From Capitulum mitella (taxonomy: Eukaryota > Arthropoda > Thecostraca > Pollicipedomorpha > Pollicipedidae), in assembly GCA_030062745.1 (NCBI GenBank), contig CP099842.1, positions 682,001-746,000 of the forward strand: a stretch of 64,000 bases of DNA, written 5' to 3'. How positions within the stretch are numbered: position 1 is the stretch's first letter; each line of letters starts with the position of its first letter. Under the pieces are notes generated by a model. That model was not told the DNA's origin, searched no databases, and saw only the letters and a list, made by a program, of their open reading frames with translations. A program made the translations under genes and the position numbers. Positions 1 to 12,400 of this stretch are shown piece by piece.

Positions 1-1643
1 AAGTTAAGTAATTCGGACAACCCTACGAACTATCGAACCCCACGAACCCTACGAACAACCCACTTCTGTCTTTCCTGTCATCGTTAAAATCGTGGAGAAG
101 GTTATTCAGCGACAGCTCCACTCCTGTCTGTCCAGGAATTACCTTCTTGTTCCTACCCAACAGGGTTTCAAACCCCGACATTCCACTGAAATCGCTCTCT
201 TAGAAGTATCAACCGGATTCTGGTTGTCATGGGCGAGTAAAAAATGATTTTATCTGATTGACCTCAGTGAATAATTTGACGTCATTGATCACTCAAAGTG
301 CTTAAAAGCTGCAGCTCCACTGCGTCGATACAGTGTGGTTTTAAAACTACCTGTCTGGTCATACTCATAACGTCAGTTTCTCCTCGTCACTTACCAGCCA
401 GATTTCGGCCCCACGTCCCACCAATCAGAAATCTTCCAGGGGTCCTCTTTAGGGTCTTTGCTCTTCATCTTGTTTGTGGTGATCTAAGCCTGCATACCTC
501 CGGCGCCTTTGTCGTAAAATACGCGAAGGCAATCAGGTGCTGGTATCTGGCCCAAAATCTGTTATGCCGCCTTTATCATTGTCAAGATGGAAATGTCTCT
601 AGCTTCAATGGATGCATACTTCCCCTCGTGTAAACTTAAATAAACGGAACTAAATGCGAGCTTCTTACGCCGGGTACACGCCAAAACTGAAGCAGCCTCC
701 CTTCCTTCTTGTTTCTGTGTTTCTTTTCGGTGTTTGTTTCTTCTATCTTCTATCTTCTTCTTTTTCTTTGTTTCTTCGGTGTTTCTTTTATCACACATTT
801 TACCAAAGTAAAAAATATTGGACTAACTTTCGATCAGCTTCTGTCTCGGGACACTCACATAACTAACTATTCTCGGAAGTGCTACGGGTTTCTCACCGAC
901 GTCTTTCACCTCGGCTTTTACGTTTCCTATAGCACTCTCCATATCATCGTGTCTGCTTTGGTGTTTCATTTGTCTGATATTGCCTGACCGTTTATGATAA
1001 CGGTTCTGCCAAAAGTCTGTCTGTTCATCACAAGATTTGGAATTTTACCTCCCAGGCTACCTCTCAAAAGAAACAAATTCCAACGTATATGCACTGGACG
1101 TGCGAGAGACTTTGAATTGGCTGGATGCACGGGACATGGTACATTTTCATACACTTGCGCTGCTGCACAAGATCCGTCGCCATTGCGTGCCACAGTCGCC
1201 GGCTTCGTATGTTGGCAAAAATAGGGATCATCCTGGCCATCTGAAGAGCACCGGGCGGAATGAAGTGCTAAGCATACGTGACATCTGTGGCTCCGCCTCC
1301 GGCAAAAGACAGTTTTTTTATTGTGCAACAATTCGTTATAACTGCCTACCACCAGAGCATCGCGATATGTCCGTCTCCGTCTGAAGTCGCTCTTTAAAAA
1401 GATGCCTGGCAGACACCTTCTGAATCTGCGTCATGGCGACGACCAGTGACCTCCCAACGAGTTTTGAAACCATGACTGCTGCTATTCTGACCTCGCGCTT
1501 GGGTGAAGTATGTGTTTGTACGCATTGTTTTCAAGCCTTGTTTTTACGCCACAGATATTTGACCCGGGATCAAGAAGGACCCCATTGACTCCGCTCATGA
1601 CGTGCCGAGAATGCCATGGAATACAGCAAATAAATAAATAAGT
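1..1643 (+). mobile_element. LINE A: decayed CR1/Jockey-type non-LTR retrotransposon, 5' part cut by the window edge
   Basis: Remnant of a reverse transcriptase that copied its own RNA at the target site. Reading through three frames gives, in order, a KIVEKVIQRQLHSCL stretch (about 84-130), GFKPRHSTEIALLE (about 163-205), an LIDLSE/FDVIDHSK box A with an internal stop (about 258-298), QGSSLGSLLF, and a catalytic box reading YAKA where YADD is expected (about 510-530). Downstream come NIGLTFDQLLSRDTHIT (about 815-855), LNWLDARDMVHFHTLALLHK (about 1110-1170) and a C-terminal CLPPEHRDMSVSV ending at the stop near 1382. The relic finishes in an (AAAT)n tail at 1629-1642, typical of LINE 3' ends. 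Stops, frameshifts and the lost catalytic aspartates show it is dead. LINE relic D at 59.95-60.93 kb belongs to a related family. Clade assignment is inference from motif wording. Confidence 0.85.
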
Positions 1644-2935
1644 GCCAAATCATGGGAAGACATTCACTTAGATTATTGTGAACCAGTGGGCAGATAGATG
1701 TTTTTGGTTTTCACTGACAGACGTTCAAGGTAGATCGCTATCTATCCCTCAAAACAATTATCATCTGAGGCGACCATCAAGCCTTTACGCAGGTCGCTTG
1801 CTTCATAGGGTCTTCCTGAGGCTATCGTATCGGACAACAACCGGTGCTTTACGTCAGAGGCGTTTAAAGAGTTCTGTAGGTTGAACGCCATTACGCACCC
1901 GAAGACACTGACATACTCCCCAAAGTCAAACGGTTAGGCGGAGCGGGCTGCTCAGGGGCTTAAATCGGCTTTCAGAAAACGGAGCACGGGCGGTGTGGCT
2001 TGCGACGTGGCGCGGCTCCTGTGTCGTTATCGATCAGCCCCGCAAAGTGGGCACAGGTTGCGCCGGCTGAAATGTTTTTGCGACGCACTAATCGCACTCC
2101 GCTGGATTCACTGAAGTCAGACGTGGAAGGAAGAGCGTGGAAGAATCAACTATAGCAGAAAGTTTACTAGAACAGAGACTCCCATAGGCGAAACACTGAT
2201 ATGGGTGATGAGGTGCATATCACCAGTGTCCAGCATCTGTTGAGTAGCAAGGGTGGAAAATGGCTGCCGGATGCGGCCATTTGCAAGCAAAGTCGGTAAC
2301 GGTCCGTCTGCAGGATGGAACGCAGGCAGCGACACACGAAGATAAAGTTCGCAGGCGTCCTGAGCAGACGGAGGTTGATCTGCCCGTTGACGTGAAGCTC
2401 GGCCCAAGGTTGAACGGCCCGTTCCTATGCCACGCTATAACCTGCGTCCGGGAGACGCGACATGAACACCCGGCGGTTTATGGTATGCCACTGCGCGACT
2501 GTGTGTTGATTTACTTTAATCGGTCCGTCAGGGTTTTCTGTTGTGCGTTTTAATTTTCAGGTGAAGGTGTGTGACAGATGTGATCTCTGTACGCCACTGC
2601 GATGTCCTGAGGCCAAAGTGTCTTGGTTGATGGTGACTAGCGTCACCTTTTTAAGTAGTCAGTCGAAGCCGAGCCGCCATCTGTTGAACAAAACAGTAGC
2701 AGCACAGTCCTAGTGAAGCTCCAGTCGGTGTTACCGTTGCCATTCAATAGATGGCAGAGGTTTACACGGTACGTACGCAACCGACATTTGACCCTACATC
2801 AGGCCGGACGCGTATTGCGAACGCTGTCCCTGTGCGAAAAGAGAAACGTGACTCGACAGCTGGTGTAAAAAACTGTTGTTCACTGCTCTGCTATTATGGT
2901 CCCTTTTTACACCTCCTTGAAGCTTCCCTTGTCCA
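1644..2935. other. No gene recognised
   Basis: Both strands lack a recognisable domain. The longest frames (68-97 codons) have no family resemblance that I can see. A small perfect inverted repeat, GGTGAC-TAGC-GTCACC, sits at 2632-2647. This is probably old intergenic or repeat-derived sequence. Confidence 0.5.
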
Positions 2936-3380
2936 TTAACCTCATTCCTGGGAGGGGGAAGGGAAGCCACCTTCCCTTGAGATTTTGCGTTTGCTGGTGC
3001 CGAGCCTCCGGAGCCACAGTTTTCAGACTTGATGACTTTTCCTAACCTTCTTTTTTACACGTGGTACATGGGCATGACAAAAGGGGGAGGGGGTGGAGGG
3101 AAATGTTCTCTCCATTGCTGGGAAAACGGACTTTGTCCCCCTAACATTGGTCGGAAAGTGAACTCTTTCCGCAATTTTCCTTTGAAAAATAAGATATTGG
3201 GTCGGACTGTCCCCCACATTATGATTTTCCCCCTCCCAATTTTTGGGAGACTACACCCATGGCCTGATATATGCTTTTGACTTTTTCCGTACGATGAGTG
3301 TTGGTTCGTGGGAAGATTTTAAGTAGGCTGCCATACATTAAGCGGTTGCCCAGAAAAATGTGGACTACTTGACAAACAGT

Positions 3381-3442
<62 letters not shown>

Positions 3443-3797
3443 CGGAGTTGCCAATGGTAGGCCGGAACAAAAACCACCTGTCTGCGCCTCATGCCATATA
3501 TCATCGGATAAACATTCTGCCCATTGGTACCCGGACATCATCGACGACGCAAACGCCCGCAAAGGACCACGCTAGAGTCGCTGACCAGTCCCTAATAATG
3601 CCCTGAGGGTTGCAGTTAAGTAATGATCACTACGTCAGGTCCGCGATCGGGAGGCTGAACAGCTTTCATAATAGCAGAATAACAGTGTTTCATGTAGCAC
3701 ATAAACAACGGCATACAAGTTGTCCATAAATGTACCTGGGAACAGGCTTTTTCCGCAAATTAACCTGCCATTAACTGGGGAGGGGGGTTTAACGCCT
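2936..3797 (-). mobile_element. Diverged piggyBac-like repeat copy, one end convincing
   Basis: TTAA at 2936-2939 is followed by CCTCATTCCTGGGAGGGG, a worn version of the CCCTATTCCCGG terminus seen at 50.4 and 55.5 kb. About 50-110 bases further in, ATTTTGCGTTTGCTGGTGCC and GACTTGATGACTTTTCCTAAC line up with the subterminal TTTTTTGCTTGCCAATTCC and AACTTGGTGACTTTTCCTAG of the reverse complement of the 55.5-kb copy. The far end is uncertain: GGGGGGTTTAA at about 3787-3797 may be it. An (AT)28 run lies inside. No transposase frame is visible, so this is a non-autonomous relic. Confidence 0.35.
3385..3440. repeat. (AT)28 microsatellite
   Basis: An uninterrupted AT dinucleotide run of 56 bases. 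Frames reading IYIYIY across it on both strands are artefacts of the repeat and not proteins. Purity suggests recent length change, so it is likely polymorphic. Confidence 0.97.
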
Positions 3798-3799
3798 CG

Positions 3800-4439
3800 G
3801 CGAATTTTCTAAGGTGTTTTCCCATAACAGACCAATAAATGCAGCGTCTGGGAATTGTACACCAATTGTGCATATATTGACAAAGTTTGGAAGCGAAGTC
3901 ATCTTAGGTACAAGTCTTAATGACATCATAAAATCAACCATGTTTCGTGACTCGACATTCAGTTTTGCTTCACCATTTTATTGTCGGTACTTCTACAATG
4001 CTTGACTGTGGCTTTGTACATCAACATGACCTAAGAGTCCATTACTGAACATCCCTGACCTGATGCTAGATCATCCCAGGCCACGTATATATTTTTCATT
4101 CTTCGGGCCCAGTGAGAAAACATTTAGAAAAGAAACTGGATAAAATGATGTTTGGATGTGGCCAAATAAATCATCGAATTTACTCGGCGACATATGGCAC
4201 GTAGAACTTACGATACACTATGTTGGAACAAGGCAATATTTTTGCAGTTTGACTTTTGTTTTATGACGGTTTTATGCAGGTTTCTGCTTAGTTTGGCGCT
4301 CTGGATGATCGCTGTGGCGATATCAGCCCTTGCAGCGTTGTTCAACATTCCGTGAGAATGTGCATCATGGGCCAAACTGACCTGTAGGATCGTCCAAAGG
4401 TGCCGGATGGTCACAAGCGTGCTCGTGATATTCGCAGCT
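3800..4439. other. No gene recognised
   Basis: AT-rich sequence between the repeat at 2.9-3.8 kb and LINE B. Only short frames without domain resemblance are present. Confidence 0.5.
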
Positions 4440-6300
4440 GATTCATGTCAAGATTCGGCTTATCAAAGCTCGCAAAAATTTTCTGTGCAGTGAACTGGCC
4501 AGAGGTGACCGTCGTGGTTTCTGGCGGCGACTCAAGCAGTTCTTTCTCACTTGATCTGTCAGTGTTGGTGAGACCTCGATCAGGCTGACACGTTTAGCGA
4601 GTACTTCTCGTCTGTTGGCGCCCGAGTGGCAGAGGAACTGCGTGCTGACCTGAACTGTGGCCTTGGCGGTAATCACGTGAAGCCTCGTCCTGTGACCATG
4701 TGTATCTCCAGCTGTGAGCTGAGACCAGCCATTTTCCAGAGTTGTCAGGAGGGATTAGGCGCATGAGCAACTCAGGGGAGGTCGGGTTGGACGGAGTGCC
4801 GATACATGCCGAGCGATAGTGTTTTCCGGTCATCAGACCCATGCTAGCCTGCGTTTGATCAATGTCTCAGTCGTGTATGCAGTGTTTCCTGCCCAGTGGA
4901 AAATAGCTGGCGTAGTCGCAATGCACAAGTCCGGCGACATCAGTGTCGCCAGCAATTTTAGATCAGACTCTCCGCTTTCAGTATTGCCCTAAGTAAGCCA
5001 ACGTCCTGTTTGTGATGAAATGGCCAAAAGAGCTCAAAACAGCATTTTGAGCTCTTCTCAGCATGCTTGCCGACGCAACCACTCTTCGGAGGACGCCCTG
5101 GTCGACGCTGTCGAATGGATCACCTCTAAGATTGGTGCCAGCCCTCTGGTAGCGAGAACGGCACTTGTTTTGAGCAAGGCTTTTGACCGCGTTCACCGTC
5201 CTTCTCGACAAAATGGAATGGCATGGCATTTCCGATTATAGATTCGCCAGCTATCGGGATGGCCGGAAGCAGGTTGCTCGCGGCGGTCCGGCGGTCTCTT
5301 CGGTGTCAAGCGGTGCCCCTCAGGGTTCCTCAGTGGGTTCAATCCTCTTTTGTTTAACGGTTAACGAAATCCAAAACCTTCTCCCCCACGGAAGTTTCAT
5401 CTGCCATGCTGATGACATTCAACTGCTTGACTGTAACCATGTCGCTGCTCAAAATTGCCTTCAGTCATCTCTTTCTTCGATACAACTTTGGCTTAAAGTG
5501 AATTTGAAGATGAATCCACCAAAAACTGTTTCCGTACTATTTGGTACTAGGCATGCTGTCAAAGAACAGGCCTTTTTTAAATACCCGGCCATGCATTCAC
5601 GCCATCGCAATCAATAAAAACTCTAGGGCTCAGTATAGACCAACTACTCTCTCGGGAAAACAACGTCGTCATTGGCCGTACGTCGGTGCACCAGTATTCT
5701 CGTCTCATTGGACCGTTTTAGACGTCACTTTACATCCAAAGCTCTCGTAACTTTCATTCAGGCTCAGGTCTTTACCAAGATCTTGTACTGCTCACCAGTC
5801 TGAGGTGGCGCTGTGGACAGCCAGCTGGCACTCGTTCAAAAATGCATCAACGTTGCAGTTCGTGCGATGTTGGGGACGTGGTCCCGCCGAACGCGTTTCG
5901 TCTGTTCTCCGGTCGTTGCGGTGGCCCAGTTACCCAACTTTTTGCAGAACGCTACCTTTTTAAGTTTTACTGAGCGCTGAACGACGTTAATATTCCAGTG
6001 GCGGCCCAAACGTTTTTCAACCGGCAACATGATACGGCTCGTCGAGACACTCGGTTAGCCAGGTCAGACCAGCTTGCTCTTCCCGGCCGACAGCCATTCC
6101 GCGTGCATACTCGTACAGTGCCGCCTGTGCGTGGAATTGTCCGCCTCCTGCCACCTTTCAATGCTCGTCTTTAGATAGATTCAGGGTTCATCTTAGATGC
6201 GAAGGGGTGCTCACAAGTGCCGAGATCGCGGTATGTTATTGTAATGTTTCTATGTGGGTGAATTGTGTGTTTTTTGCCTTATTGTGACATTGTGAACAAT
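4440..6300 (+). mobile_element. LINE B: broken CR1/Jockey-type retrotransposon, linker + reverse transcriptase + C-terminus
   Basis: This relic keeps the order of a LINE ORF2 from the linker after the endonuclease to the C-terminus, in shifting frames. FSEYFSSVGARVAEELRA starts near 4590, followed by CISSCELRP and, after a frameshift, MSNSGEVGLDGVPIH (about 4760-4806). The reverse transcriptase follows: RRNHSSEDALVDAVEWIT (about 5070-5125), LSKAFDRVH (box A, about 5170-5200, frameshift just after), SGAPQGSSVGSILF (5309-5350) and HADDIQLLD, where the catalytic YADD reads HADD (5405-5416). The C-terminal part reads PVAAQTFFNRQHDTARRDTR (about 5998-6057) and ends at a stop near 6174. The sequence to about 6300 looks like 3' UTR. 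The longest intact stretch is 144 codons (5183-5617). At least three frameshifts and several stops make it non-functional. Confidence 0.85.
5183..5617 (+). pseudogene. Reverse transcriptase palm fragment of LINE B
   Basis: A 144-codon open stretch inside LINE B. It carries the GAPQG motif (residues 44-48; usually G-V-P-Q-G) and the metal-binding box as HADD (residues 75-78). Both aspartates of the DD pair are kept while the preceding tyrosine is histidine. The methionine at 5183 is an accident of a frameshift, because the same domain begins upstream in another frame with LSKAFDRVH. The end runs out of frame before the thumb. It is a fragment of about one third of a full RT domain and cannot act alone. 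Confidence 0.8.
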
Positions 6301-7244
6301 TTGTTTGTATGACACAAACTTCCGAAAAACGCGTTTTGCGCAAACAAGGTTTAAAAAAAAACATGACATGGTACAGTCTGAAACTACAAAATGTTGCAAT
6401 ATTGCATGCACACTGGGGCCATTCAAGGCTTTCCTTATACCCAAAGCTCTTTCAATGTGTCTTCTTTAGAATCTCCGTACCACATAGGCCAGGAAACATG
6501 CATTGCATGATCAATTATCAAAGACGTAAAATTTGACCCAGCTTGTGACCTTGATGTTTGATGACAATGGGCCAAATGGACTCTCATAACTTGAGACCAA
6601 ACTCCTAGAGACATATTGTATTGCCATGCAAACTTCAGTTCCGGTCTGTTTTCATTGCAATTCAGTAGCAATGGAGAAAAGGGTCATTTTTGGTGTTTGA
6701 CGTGACCTGTGACACCATCAGTGACACAAACATAGAAAATGCGTATGTCACAGGACCGTACAACTCGACGCTATCGATTGCCGTTTGAATCAGCCGAATC
6801 GAACGATTGGTTCTAGGGATAGACGGGGGGGGGAGCGTTAAACGCAAGCCAGTCAATGGAAGGTGGCGAATTACTCTAGTCATTGCTGTATTAACGTATC
6901 GGGATCTCGGCGTGTCACTGCCGTGCAGTTTCGCCACATCTGTTTTGTTCCGGCCGTCCTATTGTTTTGAACTAGTTGTGTCTTCCTCCGCCAGCCACGT
7001 TCACGCACCTGGTTTCCTTCTTGAAGCGCTGGTGAGGTGGTCGTTGCAAGCCACGGATATGGTCTTAAACTTGGTGTTCTGAAATGTCCTGCTCCGAAGT
7101 AGTTCCGCTAACACCAGTGATCTCTCTCTATTCCTTATCAGTAATACACCAGCAGTGGAAGACAGTGAAGGCAGGCCATGGCTAGACGCTATCCTTCCTG
7201 ACGAAACTGTCATCCTCACTTAGCATAAACCAATCCCGGTACCC
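6301..7244. other. No gene recognised; old repeat-like sequence
   Basis: No domain is visible. Phrases such as GACGTGACCTGTGACAC near 6700 resemble the TGACCT-rich wording of repeats at 8.9-9.1, 52.4-52.6 and 56.0-56.4 kb, so part of this may be an older copy. A G8 run lies at 6826-6833. Confidence 0.4.
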
Positions 7245-7662
7245 ATAATTCTAGGGCGCATTCCCGTATTGGGGAGAGGGCTTATTCAGCACCCCTTAAG
7301 ATCTCGAGAACTACCCGCTTGATTTCATTGTAACAACCAACAACTGATTTGCCATGACGTTAACTACATTTTATATAAAAAGCTTTCAAAATGCTGAAAG
7401 GGATGGATACAGGGGGCAAAAAGTTAAAAAGGGGGATGTATTTGTCCTGTAACATTGCCGCTGTTTGTGAGCCGATTTTGATGCACCTGCTACGAACTTG
7501 AAGCAAATAGATGGGACTTTTCCGCTTCGAAATTTCGAAAAAATGCGTGAGCACTCACAGGGCTTGGAAAACTGGTTAAATGTAGTTCGGAAATCCGAAT
7601 CAATATAAGTGAATTTTGGTTTACCTTCTACTAGTCATGTACCTTATATTCAAAAGGACATA

Positions 7663-8664
7663 TGACAACGTTCAAACTTCTGGAGGAGTTTTACGGCCCA
7701 TTTTGGCCCAAATTTCTTGTTTGATTTTTCATTGAAAAAAAAAAACAGTCCAATGGAACAAGAATTTTGTCACGGATTCACTTCTGGCATAGAATAGCAA
7801 GAACTCAGCTACTTTTTTCATTGTATAAATACTGCATCAAATGATGGAATTCACATATTTCAGGCGATTCTGGTATTGCATCCGACTTGCAAAAAGTAAC
7901 ATGCTCTTTATGGGCCTCACATGGACTGCAAAACCAGTAGAAACCCATGCCTCGATATCTACCCACAGGATCAGCCGTTTCTTTGTTAGTTCATGTGGGT
8001 CTCCCAAAACTGTGATACGTTTATTGCAGAGACCCTAATTTTTTTGCAAACTCCAGTCGTTAACTACACAAAGCTACGAATGCATAGCTTACACAGACAT
8101 TGGTGGTTGCAAGGATGTGACTTTTGCATAGTTCTTATCCATATGCACCATCTTATTGATCTATCACCCAGTACAATCAAAGCTCCATTGGATAGGGTAT
8201 CTAAGGTGATTGGTTGGTTGAAATTCTATGCCGAGATGGCCATTTGCAGCCGATTTTTTACATGGAACAGTTAGGATATAGGCCACTACGATGTCAAAAT
8301 GATTTGAGAAACACAAATTTCAACAATATACCCTGAAAGTACAATGAACGGCCAATAAATGACTCATGTTTGAGGACTTCCGGTCTGCTTGTTTAGGTCC
8401 TATGGCTACTGACATGTGTAAGACAGGTTTATTTTTACTCCCAAATTGGTGATTATGAGCATTTTTCAGCTTTAAGGCTCAAAATGATATGGTTCATGTA
8501 AACGTTACCTATTTCTTAAAGTCGTATACGTTAGCCAATATTATCCGTGACAATTTGACCCCCAGTTGACCCCCAGTTTGCCAAGATTGGCCAAAAATTA
8601 ACTTGCGCAGATTTTTGTTTATAGAAGTGGCAGACAGACTGATCGAGAAACTAGAACGTTGTCA
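7663..8664. mobile_element. Nested 1,002-bp TA-flanked inverted-repeat element
   Basis: TGACAACGTTC at 7663-7673 and its exact reverse complement GAACGTTGTCA at 8654-8664 bound a segment absent from the homologous place in the 55.5-kb copy, where about 55,935-55,965 reads through. TA dinucleotides flank both sides (7661-7662 and 8665-8666), as expected for a Tc1/mariner-type insertion. Removing the segment plus one TA restores an alignment with the other copy. The inverted ends are only 11 bp perfect, then loosely similar. A tandem 12-mer (TTGACCCCCAG twice) lies near 8556-8580. No transposase frame is present. Family assignment is inference. Confidence 0.6.
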
Positions 8665-9310
8665 TATAGCATTACATTGTTTGTATAATGTTGGTATAGG
8701 CGGCACCAGGGACATGAAAAGGAACTGCCATGATCATATGTTCATCAGCTCATCTTACGAACTTTGACGTAAAATGATCCCAAATGACATCAAAATCAAA
8801 TGCTGTGGCACTGGCTTCATTTCACAGCGTTCGAAAAAGATTCCAGCCATTTGGATTAACTCCTAGAAATTGAATTTCTAAAAGTCCTCTTTTGGCCACC
8901 GTGATATAGGCAAGATGAGCGAACATTCTAATAGCTCCGTGACCCCACCTGATGTAGACCTGCAACTTAAAACACACGTACTTTGCTTTTGTGGATACTT
9001 ACGTGGATACTTTGCTGAGTCAGCTTTCTTAGGAATCCTGAATTTGAAATATTAGCGTCGAAACTATTCAGAGAAGCCAAAATTTTGAATTTCCACCTTG
9101 ACCTGACTTTGTACAGTGACTTCAAATCAACAGAAGTATTTTTCATGTTTGCCCAGTTATGTACCTATGCTCTAGTATAAAGTCTGAAGATTTATCTTAA
9201 AGCCTCTGTTTCTTTCAGCCATTTTCCCTTTACCTTTAACTCTGCCAGCAGTGGCTTGAGATGCCTACCAAAAAGTGGCCTGGTTCCGTCTGCTGGCTTC
9301 GCTTCTGCGC

Positions 9311-9432
9311 AAAATAAAGTCATGAAATTTGGCATAATACATGGGGATAATACGTAGGAAAATTCATACTGAAAATAAAGTTATGAAAATTTGGCATAAC
9401 ACCTTGGAATAATGGGAAGGAAAAGTCATAAG
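9311..9432. repeat. 61-bp tandem duplication inside the piggyBac-like element
   Basis: AAAATAAAGTCATGAAATTTGG at 9311 recurs as AAAATAAAGTTATGAAAATTTGG at 9372, a period of 61 bases with scattered substitutions across the two units. The 55.5-kb copy has only one unit at the equivalent place, so the duplication arose in this copy. Confidence 0.75.
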
Positions 9433-9562
9433 TTTTTTGTGAAGCTACTTCAGAAAAAGCTGAAGCAGAAAAACTGAAGCTGCGTCAAAAACTATGGAAA
9501 TTGCGGCCGAAAAGCTGGAGGGAGCCTTCTGAAGCCCCCCCCCCCCCTCCTTAGCCATGGAC

Positions 9563-11955
9563 AAACTGAAGGCTGTCAGACTGTGCCATATCCGAAAGTA
9601 CCCAAAAAACTCTAAAGTCTGCATCTCGCTCTTCAACATCTTGGTATTGGAACATTTACGCAGTAACCATTTTAAACTGAAACATGTGCAATCTACGATT
9701 TTCTCGAAAGTGTAGAAAAAAGCCTAAGGTACTTTTGTAACTTGATTTGCGTTGAAAACTTTCCAGATAATTAAAATTTTCCTATAGATGAATATTTCCC
9801 ATTCAAATAACATGGCGAACTAAAGCATAGTTCAAACACTAAGCAGGTTTGAAATGTTTTGGTTTGCACCAATATCGTTTACTGAGAAGGAGTAATTAAA
9901 GAATTATCTCCAAATGACAATCAACCAATCAAGCAGACAAGCAAGCAACCATTCAGAAATTTTGTTTTGGCTTCGACTGGATGACTGCATTTGTTCATCT
10001 CGCCTGCTCACTTCGTCTGAAAAAGAAGACCAGCATCCGTGACCTCTGCGTCTCACCTGGATAGTAAATTCGAAACACTGATTCACTGCGATCCGTGGCC
10101 GGCATTTGATATGAACTCAACGGTCAACGTTTGCGTTATAGGAAACAATCCCGGTGCAGATGGAGCTTTCCAACAATGTATAGATGTCGCTGAGTTTTTT
10201 CCTGCGGTGTTTTGCCCTAGAAACCGTCCCGGAGGGAAGGATGGCTAAAACTGACCCGTATTATCTCGGAAACTGATCGTTCGATCATAATGATTCGAAT
10301 GTCTTTCGATCGGACGTTTTTTTTATCATTTTTGTCGGTGGCACTTGAAGCTAAACCCTGTTTTCCTGAGGGATATTTCGTTTAAAATCCACCGGGGGCA
10401 GGGATTCGACTACTTCCCGAGATCTGTCAATCTACCGGACCGATTTCGACGATACCAGAAACAAAAAACAAAAAGCAAGGAACAAAAAAACATCAGCGGT
10501 GTCCTCCGGAGAACAGAGCGGGGGCCAATGGCCGATGCCGTCATATAACATATGACGCTACAGACATTTACCTGGACTCACATATCCACTTTTTGGCTTT
10601 TAGTTTGTCTCAAAGTGTCCTTGGAAGCAATTTTCAACAATGGCTAATTCAGCGCTTCAGGGGTAGGAATGCGGTCAACTTTTAGGCCAACTTTTGAACT
10701 CAGCTTTGTCCAGCTGACTGGGGCAATTTATACGCCCATATAAGACGAAGGTGACAATATATAAGAAACATCAATGATGGGTTCAGGAGACCAAAACAGG
10801 GAGTTATTATAGGTAAGTTAGCTGAAGACAGTTTCAGGTAAGCTTATCTTCTTGTTTTTTCTTTATTTTTCTTGGATCTGCCCCTGCTAATGCATTTTTA
10901 AGTGGTTTCGCGAAGTTGTAATAAATTTCACTACTGGGTTGAAATCAGTGTCTCAAATCATTGATAGGTGTGAATCAAAACCTGAGCCTCCTAATTCCCC
11001 GAACTTAGCTCCGCCCTTGATCCTTACTTATGTTCTGCTGCCACTTACACCCCTCGTATTAATGTCACAGCATCTAAAAACGTTCACTTCTTGAGACATA
11101 CCTTGTTTTTAGTTCGTAGAATCCACTTTCATTTGATACTGCATTACCCGTCCCCTAATATGTTCCCTGCATCTGCCCTTGACATTCACAATATTTTTTA
11201 GACTCTGATTATGAATTGTTGTAAATGCCACTCACTGAAATCATACCATTACTAAATACTGGCTTCCGGCATCGATATGTTAACAAGAGATCAAGCTTTT
11301 GAAACGACCGCAGAATGGCCTGACATGCCTACCAGTTACGTCCCCTGGAGCCGCTCCAGTTTCACGTAAAACGATTAAATTTTAAGGTCATGTTCAAAAA
11401 GGAAGCAAAGGGCAAGTCACCAAGTGCGACAGCTCAACAGTTTGACTTGGGCCCTGGAGGGGAGTGGGGTTGAGTCGGCCTGCGCATGAAAGTTGGTTCA
11501 TGTCGCCATAGATCAATCACGTGAACAAAAAAATTCGTCCCAAAATTTCTACTTCTTGAGATCTAGGAGGCGCATTCACTTACCGTTTTCAGTATCTGAA
11601 ACGATGCCAAAGAGTGCAGGAAGAGTATCTAAACACCACCTACGTATATTGTGCCACGCCCATCCGTTGAGAATTACATCTCGCTTTTTAGCTAGATCAT
11701 TTTAGACATAAGGCATTTTGAAAGTTAGCATCCCTGTTCGTCTAGCCAAGCCTTGCAGCAGTAACAGTTTTGCCATGAAAAACTGTTTCTGGCAAACATT
11801 TGACATACATCAGAAACTTGCGACGTAATTAGTTAATTTGGTGTTCAAGTGTCTAGCCGTGGAGATTCAACAGCCCTAAGCGGTCTAACGTCATGACATG
11901 AGCACGAGACAGGAAGCAGTGACGTGACCCGACACATTCCTATCATACGAAGCGT
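9563..11955. other. No gene recognised
   Basis: AT-rich sequence without recognisable domains. Frames of 60-70 codons occur but carry no motif I know. Parts near 10,250-10,330 have wording like ATTATCTCGGAAACTGATCG that resembles transposon-derived sequence, without an assignable end. Confidence 0.4.
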
Positions 11956-12400
11956 CCGCCGAGTCGATCTGTGGTACCCTCGCCGCTCACAACGGGCCGG
12001 GGCCTTACCGTGGTGCGGGCATGGAGGGACTGCTCCCGGTGGTGACAGAAGCTGACTCGGCCAGCAAGTGCCACAAGGGCCGAGACACCAGCCCCCCAGC
12101 GTCCAGGTCACCTGAAACTGGCATTGCTGAAAAGCATCAGAATGACGTAAGGAGGCTTCACGAGACGTCTCACGAAGGTCGGACCCAGGGCGGTCTGACC
12201 GATTTATCCGACCACCATGTCTTCCTATTGGCCCACCGGTCACCTCCACATCCGGCCACTCGCCTGAGTCCCTCCGAACTCGTCTGCGGCAGGCAGCCGA
12301 GTGCGTAGCTGCCTGCCGTAACCGGCACAAGTCCGGCGCCCGGGAGGAGGCGGGTGGAGGATCAGAATGCACAGCACCACAAAGAAAACGAGAACGGTAC
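11956..12400 (+). pseudogene. Ty3/Gypsy integrase fragment
   Basis: The plus strand encodes a stretch ending ATRLSPSELVCGRQP (12,255-12,299), the well-known piece near the C-terminal end of the Ty3/Gypsy integrase core that normally follows FAYRSxxHxxT. Here it reads LLAHRSPPHP. Upstream SKCHKGRDTSPP may be the tail of the H2C2 zinc-binding region, preceded by YRGAGMEG where YxWPGM is usual. The D,D-35-E catalytic core between them is missing, so a deletion of roughly 100 residues is inferred. The 175-codon minus-strand frame over the same bases is a shadow. Confidence 0.55.

Larger units (their letters stand above)
7245..9562 (+). mobile_element. piggyBac-like non-autonomous element, long copy with nested insertion
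   Basis: The copy runs parallel to the cleaner 55.5-kb copy. Near the left end AGATCTCGAGAACTAC, GATTTGCCATGACGTTAACT and GGATACAGGGGGCAAAAA match the corresponding 55.58-55.71 kb wording. In the middle GTTTGTATAATGTTGGTATAGG (8679 onward) matches 55.97 kb, and near the right end GTGAAGCTACTTCAG matches 56.63 kb. Termini are degraded: ATTCCCG at the left near 7261 and a C-run at 9536-9549 at the right. No TTAA remains that I can assign. Its extra length over the 55.5-kb copy is mostly explained by the nested segment at 7663-8664 and a 61-bp duplication at 9311-9432. No transposase frame is seen. Confidence 0.7.

Noticed and set aside
3360-3575. Frames with long IYIYIY runs
   Set aside because: Direct translation of the (AT)28 microsatellite.
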